64,000 bases of DNA, taken from assembly GCF_010548375.1 (NCBI RefSeq), contig NZ_JAAGLY010000006.1:492611-556610 (forward strand), read 5' to 3'. Made by a program: the position numbers and the translations under genes. This document shows, in pieces, positions 42,502 to 53,769 of the stretch; positions within the stretch are counted from its first letter, which is position 1, and the number at the start of each line of letters is the position of its first letter. The notes under the pieces were generated by a model, which was not told the origin of the DNA, did no database searches, and saw only the letters and a list, made by a program, of their open reading frames with translations. The stretch is from Streptomyces sp. SID13726 (GTDB lineage Bacteria; Actinomycetota; Actinomycetes; Streptomycetales; Streptomycetaceae).

Positions 42502-43797
42502 CTACTGCTCTTCCTTCGCGGTCTGCGTGATCGACTGGGCCACCTGCTCGGGGGACTTGGACCCGGCGATGAGCGCGGCCACGCTGTCGTTGACCTCCTG
42601 GCCGACGGCGGGGGCGTACGCCTGGTCGAGATAGAGCTGGAATCCGGTGGCCGCGTTCAACTGGGCCTGTACGGCCTTGATGTTGGGGTCGGTGATGGCG
42701 CTCTCGGCGTTCGGGACGACCGGGAGGACGCCGGTCTTCTTGACCAGTTCCAGGTCGGTGGCCTCGGAGGCGAAGAACTTCAGGAAGTCGACGGCGGCCT
42801 GCGGGGCGCCCCGGCGCAGCGCGTGTCCACCGCCACCGCCGAACACCTCGGTGATGGCGCCCTTGCCGCCCTCGACCGCGGGGAACGGGAAGAAGCCGAG
42901 GTCGGCGCCGAGACCCTTGCCGGAGTCGGCCTCCACGGCCGGGGCCCACTGGCCCATGAGCTCCATGGCCGCCTTGCCGTTGCCGACGGCGGCGGCCTGG
43001 CCGGTGGGCGTGGAGTAGGCCGCGTTGAGGAAGCCCTTCTGGAAGGGCTGAAGGTCCACGAGCTCCTTGAGGTGCCGGCCGGCCTGGACGAACCCGGCGC
43101 CGGTGAAGTCGTGGTCCTCGTCGGCCTTCTGGAGGGCGTCGATGCCGGCGGTGCGCATCGCGAGGTAGGCCCAGTAGTACATGCCGGGCCACTTCTCCTT
43201 GCCCGCTAGGGCGATGGGCGTGATGTTCTTCGACTTCAGCTTGCTCACGGCCTCCAGGAACCCGCCCCAGGTGGTGGGGGGTTCGGCGACGCCGGCCTGC
43301 TTGAAGAGGGCCTTGTTGTACCAGAAGCCGATCATCCCCATGTCGAACGGGATGCCGTAGACCTTGTCGTCGAGGAGGTACGGCTCCTTGGTGACCTTCA
43401 GCAGGCCGTCGGCCCACGGCTTGGTCCGGTCGGTCAGGTCCTCGACGAGCCCCGCGTCGACCTGCTGCTTGAGGACGCCGCCGCCCCAGGTGTGGAAGAT
43501 GTCGGGGAGCTTCCCGGAGGCGGTCAGCGCCGTCATCTTCGATTTGTAGGCGTCGTTCTCCAACTGGACGATCTTTATCTTGACCTTGGGGTTCGCGGCC
43601 TCGAACTTCTTGGCCAGGGCCGCCCAGACGCTCTTCGCCGGCTCGGTGGTGGAGATGTTCCACCACTCCACCGTGGTCGTGCCGTCGGACGACCCTCCGT
43701 CCGAGTCGCCGCCGCAGCCGCTCAGTGCCGTCATGCCGAGACCGGCCGCGGCGGACACCGTCAGAAAGCCGCGGCGGGACAGTGCCGGGTCGCCCAT
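42502..43797 (-). CDS. Lipoprotein sugar-binding protein of the ABC importer
   Basis: The 431-residue protein starts MGDPALSRRGFLTVSAAAGL, a twin-arginine-like signal (RRGFLT) with lipobox ALSGCGG, so it is exported folded and anchored by lipid at the cysteine. The mature domain is a solute-binding protein of the CUT1 type (TTTVEWWNISTTEPAKSVWA, FHTWGGGVLKQQVD). ATG 43797 has AAGGAG upstream. The operator CCGAAAGTTTCGG lies 23 bp before the start. Likely binds xylooligosaccharides (inference from the xylanase partner), though other plant oligosaccharides are possible. Confidence 0.9.
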   Translation of the reverse strand: MGDPALSRRGFLTVSAAAGLGMTALSGCGGDSDGGSSDGTTTVEWWNISTTEPAKSVWAALAKKFEAANPKVKIKIVQLENDAYKSKMTALTASGKLPDIFHTWGGGVLKQQVDAGLVEDLTDRTKPWADGLLKVTKEPYLLDDKVYGIPFDMGMIGFWYNKALFKQAGVAEPPTTWGGFLEAVSKLKSKNITPIALAGKEKWPGMYYWAYLAMRTAGIDALQKADEDHDFTGAGFVQAGRHLKELVDLQPFQKGFLNAAYSTPTGQAAAVGNGKAAMELMGQWAPAVEADSGKGLGADLGFFPFPAVEGGKGAITEVFGGGGGHALRRGAPQAAVDFLKFFASEATDLELVKKTGVLPVVPNAESAITDPNIKAVQAQLNAATGFQLYLDQAYAPAVGQEVNDSVAALIAGSKSPEQVAQSITQTAKEEQ

Positions 43798-43819
43798 GAT
43801 TGCGCTCCTTGGGTACGGA

Positions 43820-43832
43820 CCGAAAGTTTCGG
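43820..43832 (-). promoter_or_regulatory. XlnR/BxlR-type operator CCGAAAGTTTCGG
   Basis: A perfect 13-bp palindrome with the CGAAA-N-TTTCG consensus reported for LacI-type xylan regulators in Streptomyces lies upstream of the binding-protein gene. Weaker copies follow: AGAAAGCTTCG (43842-43852) and CGAAACATTCG (43956-43966). Confidence 0.75.
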
Positions 43833-44206
43833 AGTTGATCCAGAAAGCTTCGCTGCTGCCGCACCCTAGAGACAGCCACCAAACGCTGGCAACCCCTCGC
43901 GCACGGGGAATGTTCGGGGAACCGGCCCGGCCGCCCACCCCTCCGACGACTCATTCGAAACATTCGACCCAGCTGGCGAATATTACGGAGCGGACTCGGT
44001 GAGGCCCCTCGGCGCGATCGGACGGCCGCCGGGACGCCGCCCAACCCCCTTCCCTCACTTCTTACTTCACACCTTGACGGAAGTGGTCCGTACCTTTAGC
44101 TTCACCGGGCGACCCCAACCTCGTGAGCGCACCCGGGAGTTCACAGGACGAACGCACCCCGCGTGCCCCCACCCCCCACACCCCCAGCTTCCGGCTAGGA
44201 GACCTC
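43833..44206. other. Divergent intergenic region between sugar ABC operon and beta-helix gene
   Basis: It holds the two weaker CGAAA-type sites already described. The rest (43967-44206) must contain the plus-strand promoter of the beta-helix gene; no firm -35/-10 pair is assigned. No gene of its own is seen. Confidence 0.5.
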
Positions 44207-46384
44207 ATGTCCCCTCTCCCCCCGCTCGGCAGATCCGGCGCGGCCGCGCTCGTGGCCGTGGCCGCCGCGTCGATGCTCACCGGCGCCCCGGCGCAGGCCG
44301 CCACCTCCGCCCTGCCCACCGGTGCCGTGACCGTGATGAACGCGGCGAGCGGCCGCTGCCTGGACGCCAGGGCGGCGGGCACCGCCAACGGCACCGCCGT
44401 CCAGCAGTACTCCTGCAACGGCACGACCGCCCAGCGCTGGAGCCTCACCGCCACCGGCGGCGGATACGTCCGGATCGACAACGCCAACGCCGCGGGACAG
44501 GTCGTGGACGTCTCCGACGTCTCCACCGCCGACAACGCGCCGGTCCACCTGTGGAGTTACGGCGGTGGGACCAACCAGCAGTGGCTGCCGGTCGACGACG
44601 GGGGCGGCGCCTACCACTTCGTCAACCGCAACAGCGGCAAGTGCCTGGACGACCCCGGCGCCTCGACCGCCGACAGCGTGCAGTTCGTCCAGTACACGTG
44701 CAACGGCTCCGCGGCCCAGCGCTTCCAGGTGGTCCCGGTCTCCCCGACCGCCACCCCCGACCTCGGCCCCAACGTCCTGGTCTTCGACCCGTCGATGTCC
44801 GCCGCCACGATCCAGAGCCGGCTCGACTCGGTCTTCCGGCAGCAGGAGACCAACCAGTTCGGCTCCCAGCGCTACGCCGTGCTGTTCAAGCCGGGCGCCT
44901 ACAGCGCGGACGTCAACGTCGGCTTCTACACCCAGGTACTGGGCCTCGGCCTCTCCCCCGACGCGGTGACGGTCAACGGAGCCGTGCACGCCGAGGCGGA
45001 CTGGTTCCAGGGCAACGCGACCCAGAACTTCTGGCGGGGCGCGGAGAACCTGTCGGTCAACCCCACGGGCGGCAACGACCGTTGGGCGGTCTCCCAGGCC
45101 GCCGCGTACCGCCGGATGCATCTGCGCGGCAACCTCGCCCTGGACGACGGCGGCTGGTCCAGCGGCGGTCTGCTCGCCGACTCCAAGGTCGACGGACAGG
45201 TCAACTCGGGCAGCCAGCAACAGTGGTTGACCCGCAACTCCCAGCTCGGCGGCTGGACCGGCTCGAACTGGAACATGGTCTTCGTCGGCAGCCAGGGCGT
45301 CCCGGGCACGAGCTTCCCCAACCCGCCGTACACCACGGTCGCGCAGACCCCGGTCAGCCGCGAGAAGCCCTTCCTGTACGTCGACGGCAACGGCGCCTAC
45401 CAGGTGTTCGTCCCGTCGGTGCGGTCCGGCTCGACGGGGACCAGCTGGGCGGGCGGCCCCTCCGGCGGCTCGCTCCCGCTGGACACCTTCTACGTGGTCA
45501 AGCCGGGCGCGACCGCGGCCCAGATCAACGCGGCCCTCGCGGCGGGCAGGAACCTCCTGGTCACCCCGGGCGTCTACCACCTCGACCAGACGCTCGAGGT
45601 CAACCGCCCCGACACGGTCGTGCTGGGCCTGGGCCTGGCCACCTTCGTGCCGGACAACGGCGTCACCGCGATGAAGGTCGCCGACGTCGACGGAGTGAAG
45701 GTCGCGGGCGTGCTGTTCGACGCGGGCACCGCCAACTCGCCCACCCTGATGGAGGTCGGCCCGGCCGGCTCCTCCGCCTCGCACTCCGCGAACCCGACCT
45801 CGCTGCACGACGTGTACTTCCGGGTCGGCGGCGCGGGCGCCGGGCGGGCGACCACCAGCCTGGTCGTCAACAGCGACAACGTCATCGGCGACCACATGTG
45901 GATCTGGCGCGCCGACCACGGCAGCGGTGTCGGCTGGACCACCAACACCGCGGACACCGGCCTCGTCGTCAACGGCGACAACGTCACCATGTACGGCCTG
46001 TTCGTCGAGCACTACCAGAAGCACCAGACGATCTGGAACGGCAACGGCGGCCGCACGTACTTCTACCAGAACGAGATGCCGTACGACCCGCCCAACCAGG
46101 CGGCCTGGATGAACGGCTCCACCCAGGGCTACGCGGCCTACAAGGTGGCCGACTCGGTCACCAGCCACCAGGCCTACGGACTCGGCAGCTACTGCTACTT
46201 CAACGTCAACCCGGGTGTCGTCGCGGCCCACGCCATCGAGGCGCCGAACAACCCGAACGTGCGCTTCACCAGCATGGTCACGGTCTCCCTCGGCGGCACC
46301 GGCACGATCAGCCACGTCGTCAACAACACCGGCGGACCGTCGAACACGAGCAGCAACGTGGCCAACCTGACCAGCTACCCGTAG
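44207..46384 (+). CDS. Secreted RICIN-plus-parallel-beta-helix protein
   Basis: The 725-residue protein has a signal peptide (GRSGAAALVAVAAASMLTGA, cut after AQAA). A ricin-type beta-trefoil follows (SGRCLDARAAGTANGTAVQQ, CNGTTAQRWSL, QQWLP, SGKCLDDPGASTADSV), then about 500 residues rich in short repeats, a right-handed beta-helix (HLDQTLEVNRPDTVVLGLGL, NSDNVIGDHMWIWRADHGSG). It likely binds or cleaves a polysaccharide outside the cell; no catalytic pair can be named. ATG 44207 has GGAG eight bases upstream. It is followed by the NLP gene. Confidence 0.82.
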   Translation: MSPLPPLGRSGAAALVAVAAASMLTGAPAQAATSALPTGAVTVMNAASGRCLDARAAGTANGTAVQQYSCNGTTAQRWSLTATGGGYVRIDNANAAGQVVDVSDVSTADNAPVHLWSYGGGTNQQWLPVDDGGGAYHFVNRNSGKCLDDPGASTADSVQFVQYTCNGSAAQRFQVVPVSPTATPDLGPNVLVFDPSMSAATIQSRLDSVFRQQETNQFGSQRYAVLFKPGAYSADVNVGFYTQVLGLGLSPDAVTVNGAVHAEADWFQGNATQNFWRGAENLSVNPTGGNDRWAVSQAAAYRRMHLRGNLALDDGGWSSGGLLADSKVDGQVNSGSQQQWLTRNSQLGGWTGSNWNMVFVGSQGVPGTSFPNPPYTTVAQTPVSREKPFLYVDGNGAYQVFVPSVRSGSTGTSWAGGPSGGSLPLDTFYVVKPGATAAQINAALAAGRNLLVTPGVYHLDQTLEVNRPDTVVLGLGLATFVPDNGVTAMKVADVDGVKVAGVLFDAGTANSPTLMEVGPAGSSASHSANPTSLHDVYFRVGGAGAGRATTSLVVNSDNVIGDHMWIWRADHGSGVGWTTNTADTGLVVNGDNVTMYGLFVEHYQKHQTIWNGNGGRTYFYQNEMPYDPPNQAAWMNGSTQGYAAYKVADSVTSHQAYGLGSYCYFNVNPGVVAAHAIEAPNNPNVRFTSMVTVSLGGTGTISHVVNNTGGPSNTSSNVANLTSYP

Positions 46385-46392
46385 GAGCGGAC

Positions 46393-47181
46393 GTGCGCAG
46401 AACCCCCGGCGGAGCCCCCTCGCCCAGACCCCGCCGGACGGCCCTCGCCGCCGTCCTCGGCGCCCTGGCCCTGGTCGTCGCCCTCCCCGCCCAAGCCCAC
46501 GCCGCCGTACTCCAGTTGCTCCCGCAGAACGCCGACGGCCTGGAGCAGACCTTCTCCCCGGCCTACGACTACGACGGCGACGGCTGCTACGCCACCGCGG
46601 CCATCGGCGCCGACGGCACCCTCAACCCCGGTCTCAAGCTCGGCGGTGACGTCAACGGCCACTGCCACGACCAGGCGCAGCTGGCCAACGCCAACACGTA
46701 CTCGCGGGAGAAGTGCAACAACGGCTGGTGCGCGGTGATGTACGCGAGCTACTTCGAGAAGGACCAGGCCACGCTGGGTCCGGCGGCGATCGGGCACACC
46801 CATGACTGGGAGCACGTCGTGGTGTGGATCAAGGACGACACCGTCCAGTACGTGTCGGTGTCGCAGCACTCCGGCTACCAGGTGGCGGCCCGCTCGAACG
46901 TCCGCTTCGACGGCACCCACCCGAAGATCGTCTACCACAAGGACGGTGTCTCGACGCACTGCTTCCGGTTCGCGAGCGCGGGCGACGAGCCCCCGGAGAA
47001 CGCAACCAAGGGCTGGTTCTACCCCCGTCTCGTGGGCTGGGACGGCTATCCGCCCGGCTACCGCGACAAGCTCCTGAACGCGAACTTCGGCTCGGCGACC
47101 ATCAAGATCAAGGACGGCGACTTCCCGTACGCCCTCGCCCACTCAATGCCGTCAGGAATCCCCTTCGACCCGAACATGTGA
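46393..47181 (+). CDS. Secreted necrosis-inducing-like protein (NPP1/NLP family)
   Basis: The 262-residue protein has a signal peptide (TALAAVLGALALVVALPAQA) and the NLP pattern: YDYDGDGCYATAAIGADGTL, then GHTHDWEHVVVWIKDD, the variant of the family's GHRHDWE heptapeptide with Thr for Arg. The family includes plant-toxic proteins in oomycetes and fungi and non-toxic members in bacteria. With a polysaccharide-acting beta-helix protein upstream it suits a plant- or soil-associated lifestyle (inference). GTG 46393 follows AGGAG. A hairpin ends the transcript. Confidence 0.88.
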   Translation: MRRTPGGAPSPRPRRTALAAVLGALALVVALPAQAHAAVLQLLPQNADGLEQTFSPAYDYDGDGCYATAAIGADGTLNPGLKLGGDVNGHCHDQAQLANANTYSREKCNNGWCAVMYASYFEKDQATLGPAAIGHTHDWEHVVVWIKDDTVQYVSVSQHSGYQVAARSNVRFDGTHPKIVYHKDGVSTHCFRFASAGDEPPENATKGWFYPRLVGWDGYPPGYRDKLLNANFGSATIKIKDGDFPYALAHSMPSGIPFDPNM

Positions 47182-47203
47182 CACCGACCGCCCACCGCGG
47201 TGG

Positions 47204-47240
47204 AACGGCAGGCCCCCGTCGAGGACGGGGGCCTGCCGTT
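47204..47240 (+). terminator. Strong intrinsic terminator after the NLP gene
   Basis: The 17-bp stem AACGGCAGGCCCCCGTC pairs perfectly with GACGGGGGCCTGCCGTT around a GAG loop. No T-run follows, as is frequent in Streptomyces. Confidence 0.85.
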
Positions 47241-47479
47241 CCGCGATGACGCTGCGTGTCCACCCCCGCAAGACCGTCCCATACAGGCTGAACCGGCAGG
47301 AACAGCCCCAGCAACTGCCCCTTCATCCGCCCCTGACGTTCACAGACCGAGTCTTAACGGAAGCTTGACGCCCATACGCCCGCCATCCATGGGCCCAGGC
47401 GTCACTCTCCGCTTACGCTGGTGCAGCCGTCAGCCGGGCTGCCGGACCCGAGCCGTGCCGCACCCCAGGAGCACCCCCG

Positions 47480-49432
47480 ATGGCCACCACCGAACACCCT
47501 CCCCCGAGTCGGCTGCGCTCCTGGATGCTGGAGGGCCTGTCCGACATGGGCAAGGACGGCGGCCACACGGGCCCGCACGCCGAACCGGAGCCCGCCCACA
47601 AGGGCCAGCCCTGGTGGCGGGTCATGTGCCTGACCGGCGTCGACTACTTCTCCACCCTCGGCTACCAGCCCGGCATCGCCGCCCTCGCGGCCGGTCTGCT
47701 CTCCCCGATCGCGACCATCGTCCTGGTGATCGTCACCCTCGCGGGCGCACTGCCCGTCTACCGCAGGGTGGCCGAGGAGAGCCCCCGGGGCGAGGGTTCG
47801 ATCGCCATGCTGGAGCGGCTGCTGTCCTTCTGGCAGGGCAAGCTCTTCGTCCTCACCCTGCTGGGCTTCGCCGCCACCGACTTCCTGATCACCATCACCC
47901 TGTCCGCGGCGGACGCCTCCACGCACCTGGTCGAGAACCCGCACCTGACCAGCGCCCTGCACGACAAGCAGATGCTGATCACGCTGATCCTGGTGGCCCT
48001 CCTCGGCGCGGTCTTCCTCAAGGGCTTCCTGGAGGCGATCGGCGTCGCGGTCGTCCTGGTGGGCATCTACCTCGCCCTGAACGTCGTGGTCGTCATCGTC
48101 GGCCTGTGGCACGTCATCACCGCCGGCCATGTCGTCACGGACTGGTCCAGCGCCCTGACGACCGAGCACGGCAACGTCTTCGTGATGATCGGCATGGCCC
48201 TGATCGTCTTCCCTAAGCTCGCCCTCGGCCTCTCCGGCTTCGAGACCGGCGTCGCGGTGATGCCCCACGTCAAGGGCGACCCCGGGGACACCGAGGAGAA
48301 CCCGACGGGCCGTATCCGCGACACCAAGAAGCTGCTCACCACCGCCGCCGTGATCATGAGCTGCTTCCTCATCGCCACCAGCTTCATCACCACCCTGCTC
48401 ATCCCGGAGAAGGACTTCGAGTCGGGCGGCCCGGCCAACGGCCGCGCGCTGGCCTACCTCGCGCACAACTACCTCGGTGGCGTCTTCGGCACGGTCTACG
48501 ACGTCTCGACCATCGCCATCCTGTGGTTCGCCGGCGCCTCCGCGATGGCCGGCCTGCTCAACCTGATGCCGCGCTACCTCCCCCGCTACGGCATGGCCCC
48601 GCACTGGGCCCGCGCCGTGCGCCCCATGGTCATCGTCTTCATCCTGATCGCCTTCCTGGTCACCTGGATCTTCGACGCGGACGTCGACGCGCAGGGCGGC
48701 GCCTACGCCACCGGCGTACTGGTCCTGATCAGCTCGGCGGCGATCGCGGTCACCATCGCCGCGCGCAAGGCCGGCCAGCGCGGCTGGACGATCGGCTTCG
48801 CGGTCATCTCGGCGGTGTTCCTCTACACGACCGTCGTCAACGTCATCGAACGCCCCGACGGCGTGAAGATCGGCGCCTGCTTCATCGCCGGCATCATCCT
48901 GGTCTCCCTGCTCTCCCGCCTCGCCCGCGCCTTCGAGCTCCGCGTGACCAGCGTGACGCTCGACGACATGGCGGAACGTTTCATCCGGGACATGGCCAGC
49001 CGCAAGATCCGCCTGATCGCCAACGAGCCCGACAGCCGCGACAAGGCCGAGTACCGCGACAAGATCGAGCAGATCCGCGAGGACAACGACATCCCGGGCG
49101 AGGACTTCGTCTTCGTCGAGGTCACGGTCCTGGACCCCTCGGAGTTCGAGGCCGGCCTGACGGTCCGCGGCGAGGTCCTCCACAACCGCTACCGCGTCCT
49201 CACCCTGGAGTCCTCCTCCATCCCCAACGCCCTGGCCGCCCTCCTCCTCCACATCCGCGACGAAACGTCCTGCACCCCCCACATCTACTTCGAGTGGACC
49301 GAAGGCAGCCCCTTCCACAACTTCCTCCGCTTCTTCCTCTTCGGCCAGGGCGAGGTGGCCCCGGTAACCCGAGAGGTACTGCGCGAGGCGGAACCGGACA
49401 GGGGGCGGAGGCCGAGGGTTCATACGGGGTGA
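47480..49432 (+). CDS. Amino-acid/polyamine-type (APC) permease with cytosolic tail
   Basis: The 650-residue protein has a soluble N-terminus, about twelve hydrophobic segments (from VDYFSTLGYQPGIAALAAGL through VTIAARKAGQRGWTIGFAVI) and a soluble C-terminal part of about 190 residues (RVTSVTLDDMAERFIRDMAS onward). It is an APC-superfamily transporter of the kind annotated as amino acid permease; KUP-like potassium transporters share the look. A cytosolic tail of this length suggests regulation or protein binding. Start ATG 47480. The 240 bases before it contain no evident riboswitch. Confidence 0.8.
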   Translation: MATTEHPPPSRLRSWMLEGLSDMGKDGGHTGPHAEPEPAHKGQPWWRVMCLTGVDYFSTLGYQPGIAALAAGLLSPIATIVLVIVTLAGALPVYRRVAEESPRGEGSIAMLERLLSFWQGKLFVLTLLGFAATDFLITITLSAADASTHLVENPHLTSALHDKQMLITLILVALLGAVFLKGFLEAIGVAVVLVGIYLALNVVVVIVGLWHVITAGHVVTDWSSALTTEHGNVFVMIGMALIVFPKLALGLSGFETGVAVMPHVKGDPGDTEENPTGRIRDTKKLLTTAAVIMSCFLIATSFITTLLIPEKDFESGGPANGRALAYLAHNYLGGVFGTVYDVSTIAILWFAGASAMAGLLNLMPRYLPRYGMAPHWARAVRPMVIVFILIAFLVTWIFDADVDAQGGAYATGVLVLISSAAIAVTIAARKAGQRGWTIGFAVISAVFLYTTVVNVIERPDGVKIGACFIAGIILVSLLSRLARAFELRVTSVTLDDMAERFIRDMASRKIRLIANEPDSRDKAEYRDKIEQIREDNDIPGEDFVFVEVTVLDPSEFEAGLTVRGEVLHNRYRVLTLESSSIPNALAALLLHIRDETSCTPHIYFEWTEGSPFHNFLRFFLFGQGEVAPVTREVLREAEPDRGRRPRVHTG

Positions 49433-49555
49433 CGACAGGACAGCGGGACGGCTCGACAGCACTGCAACGCGGCACGCAACCGACCCCACACAAAACGCCA
49501 GGACAGACCAGCACATAACCGCTACAACCCCCCACACCCCCTACCGTGGATGCCC

Positions 49556-49975
49556 ATGACCCTCAGCATCCGCAACCAGCTCCCCGGCACCGTCACCACC
49601 GTCACCCCGGGCGAAGCCATGGCAACCGTCAGAATCCGCCTCACCGGCGGCCAGGACCTCACCGCGGCGATCACCCGCGAGTCCGCCGAAGAACTGGGCC
49701 TGACCCAAGGCACCCCCGTCCGCGCCCTGGTGAAGTCCACCGAGGTCTCCCTCGCCACCGCCCCGCTCCAGGGCGTCTCCATCCGCAACCAACTCCCCGG
49801 CACCGTCACCTCCGTGGCCACCGGCGCCGCCATGGCCTCGGTCAAGATCGCCGTGGCCGGCGGCGAACTCACCTCCGCGATCACCAAGGACGCCGCGACC
49901 GACCTCGCCCTCACCGCCGGCACCCAGGTCGTCGCCCTGATCAAGTCGACCGAGGTGTCCCTGGCAACGGCCTGA
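49556..49975 (+). CDS. Tandem TOBE (Mop) molybdate-binding protein
   Basis: The 139-residue protein is two near-identical halves: SIRNQLPGTVTTVTPGEAMA and SIRNQLPGTVTSVATGAAMA, each ending VKSTEVSLATA or IKSTEVSLATA. That is the di-Mop molbindin arrangement, which binds molybdate or related oxyanions at the interface of oligomers. ATG 49556 gives MTLSIRN; ATG 49550 adds two residues. It is convergent with gcvP across a terminator hairpin. No molybdate transporter genes are adjacent. Confidence 0.9.
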   Translation: MTLSIRNQLPGTVTTVTPGEAMATVRIRLTGGQDLTAAITRESAEELGLTQGTPVRALVKSTEVSLATAPLQGVSIRNQLPGTVTSVATGAAMASVKIAVAGGELTSAITKDAATDLALTAGTQVVALIKSTEVSLATA

Positions 49976-49998
49976 CCGACCAACGGCACAACGGAAAA

Positions 49999-50020
49999 GG
50001 GCCCCGCCGAAGCGGGGCCC
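49999..50020. terminator. Hairpin between TOBE gene and gcvP
   Basis: GGGCCCCGC (49999-50007) pairs with GCGGGGCCC (50012-50020) with a CGAA loop, between convergent genes. Confidence 0.85.
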
Positions 50021-50033
50021 TCCTCACCTGCCG

Positions 50034-52919
<2,886 letters not shown>

Positions 52920-52984
52920 TGCGGAGGCCTCCTGGTCTGACGCGACCTTCGAGGGGTACCCCGGCGCGGGTACCCCGACGGCCT

Positions 52985-53186
52985 CCCCCTCTGTCATCTC
53001 AACCTGAGAGCTTCACCGGGTGCCCGAGGACAACCGGCTTTCACCGTCGGTGAGAGCGGAAGCCGTCGACACCCGCCCTGCTTTCCAGAGTGACCTCGTC
53101 CGTGCGGTACGTGAGCCTGAGAGATTCCGGGGAGGATTTGCTCCTTCGGCGCCTCCGATGACGTCTGGAGGACTCTCCCGCACGGG
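52985..53186 (-). promoter_or_regulatory. Tandem glycine riboswitch of gcvP
   Basis: The leader on the minus strand contains two glycine aptamers. The first includes GCGGGAGAGTCC, CGCCGAAGGAGCAAAT and GGAATCTCTCAGGC; the second CTCTGGAAAGCAGGGC, CACCGACGGTGAAAGC and AAGCTCTCAGG. Conserved bulges and the CTCTCAGG ends match the glycine class. In most bacteria glycine binding turns gcv genes on. The end of the second aptamer is about 65 bases before the gcvP ATG. Confidence 0.93.
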
Positions 53187-53313
53187 GTCGACAGCCGTCT
53201 GCAAGCCTACCAGCGAGGTCAACGCCCGAGCTTTCGAGTGGCCGTGCACCCCGAAGTGCTCTTTCGTAGTGTCTACGACTGCTTCGAATGAGTTGCGACC
53301 ACGTGGAGGGCCC

Positions 53314-53691
53314 GTGCAGACCGACATCGATCCGCGCAACCTGATCGGCCGCAAGGCGTTCGACCGCAACGGCACCAAGATCGGCACCATCGACGAGGTC
53401 TACCTCGACGACGCGACCGGCGTGCCGGAGTGGGCGGCCATACGCACCGGCCTCTTCTCCCGGGACGCCTTCGTCCCCCTGGAGCCCAGCGAACTGATCG
53501 AAGGCACCCTGAAGGTCCCCTTCGACCGCGCCCTGATCAAGGACGCCCCCGACTTCGGCGTCGGCCGCCATCTCTCCCCCGACCAGGAACTCCAGCTCTA
53601 CCACCACTACGGCCTGGACGTGGCCCCACCACCTCCGCTCCCGGACAGAGACTTCGGCAAGCTGGCGGGCACGGAGGAAGCGGAGGCCTGA
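53314..53691 (+). CDS. PRC-barrel domain protein
   Basis: The 125-residue protein reads QTDIDPRNLIGRKAFDRNGT, KIGTIDEVYLDDATGVPEW and later VPLEPSELIEGTLKVPFDRAL, the PRC-barrel pattern (residues 1-85) with an acidic tail (YHHYGLDVAPPPPLPDRDFG). PRC-barrels bind RNA or act as adaptors in ribosome maturation and photosynthetic reaction centres. GTG 53314 follows GGAGGG; the longer frame upstream is riboswitch antisense. It is divergent from gcvP and converges on dinB. Confidence 0.88.
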   Translation: MQTDIDPRNLIGRKAFDRNGTKIGTIDEVYLDDATGVPEWAAIRTGLFSRDAFVPLEPSELIEGTLKVPFDRALIKDAPDFGVGRHLSPDQELQLYHHYGLDVAPPPPLPDRDFGKLAGTEEAEA

Positions 53692-53769
53692 GAGGGCCGC
53701 TCACCGAGCCGTCGATCACACACGACGGTCAACCCCCACAAGGTCCACCCGCACCCGACGACGGACCCG

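Noticed and set aside
43999..47181. A 1,060-residue open frame covering the beta-helix and NLP genes
   Set aside because: Arg/Pro/Gly-rich frame opposite in codon phase to two clear secreted proteins; only its end, which is the NLP gene, is real.
47241..47479. Riboswitch (c-di-AMP type) before the APC permease
   Set aside because: No conserved core could be found in the leader.
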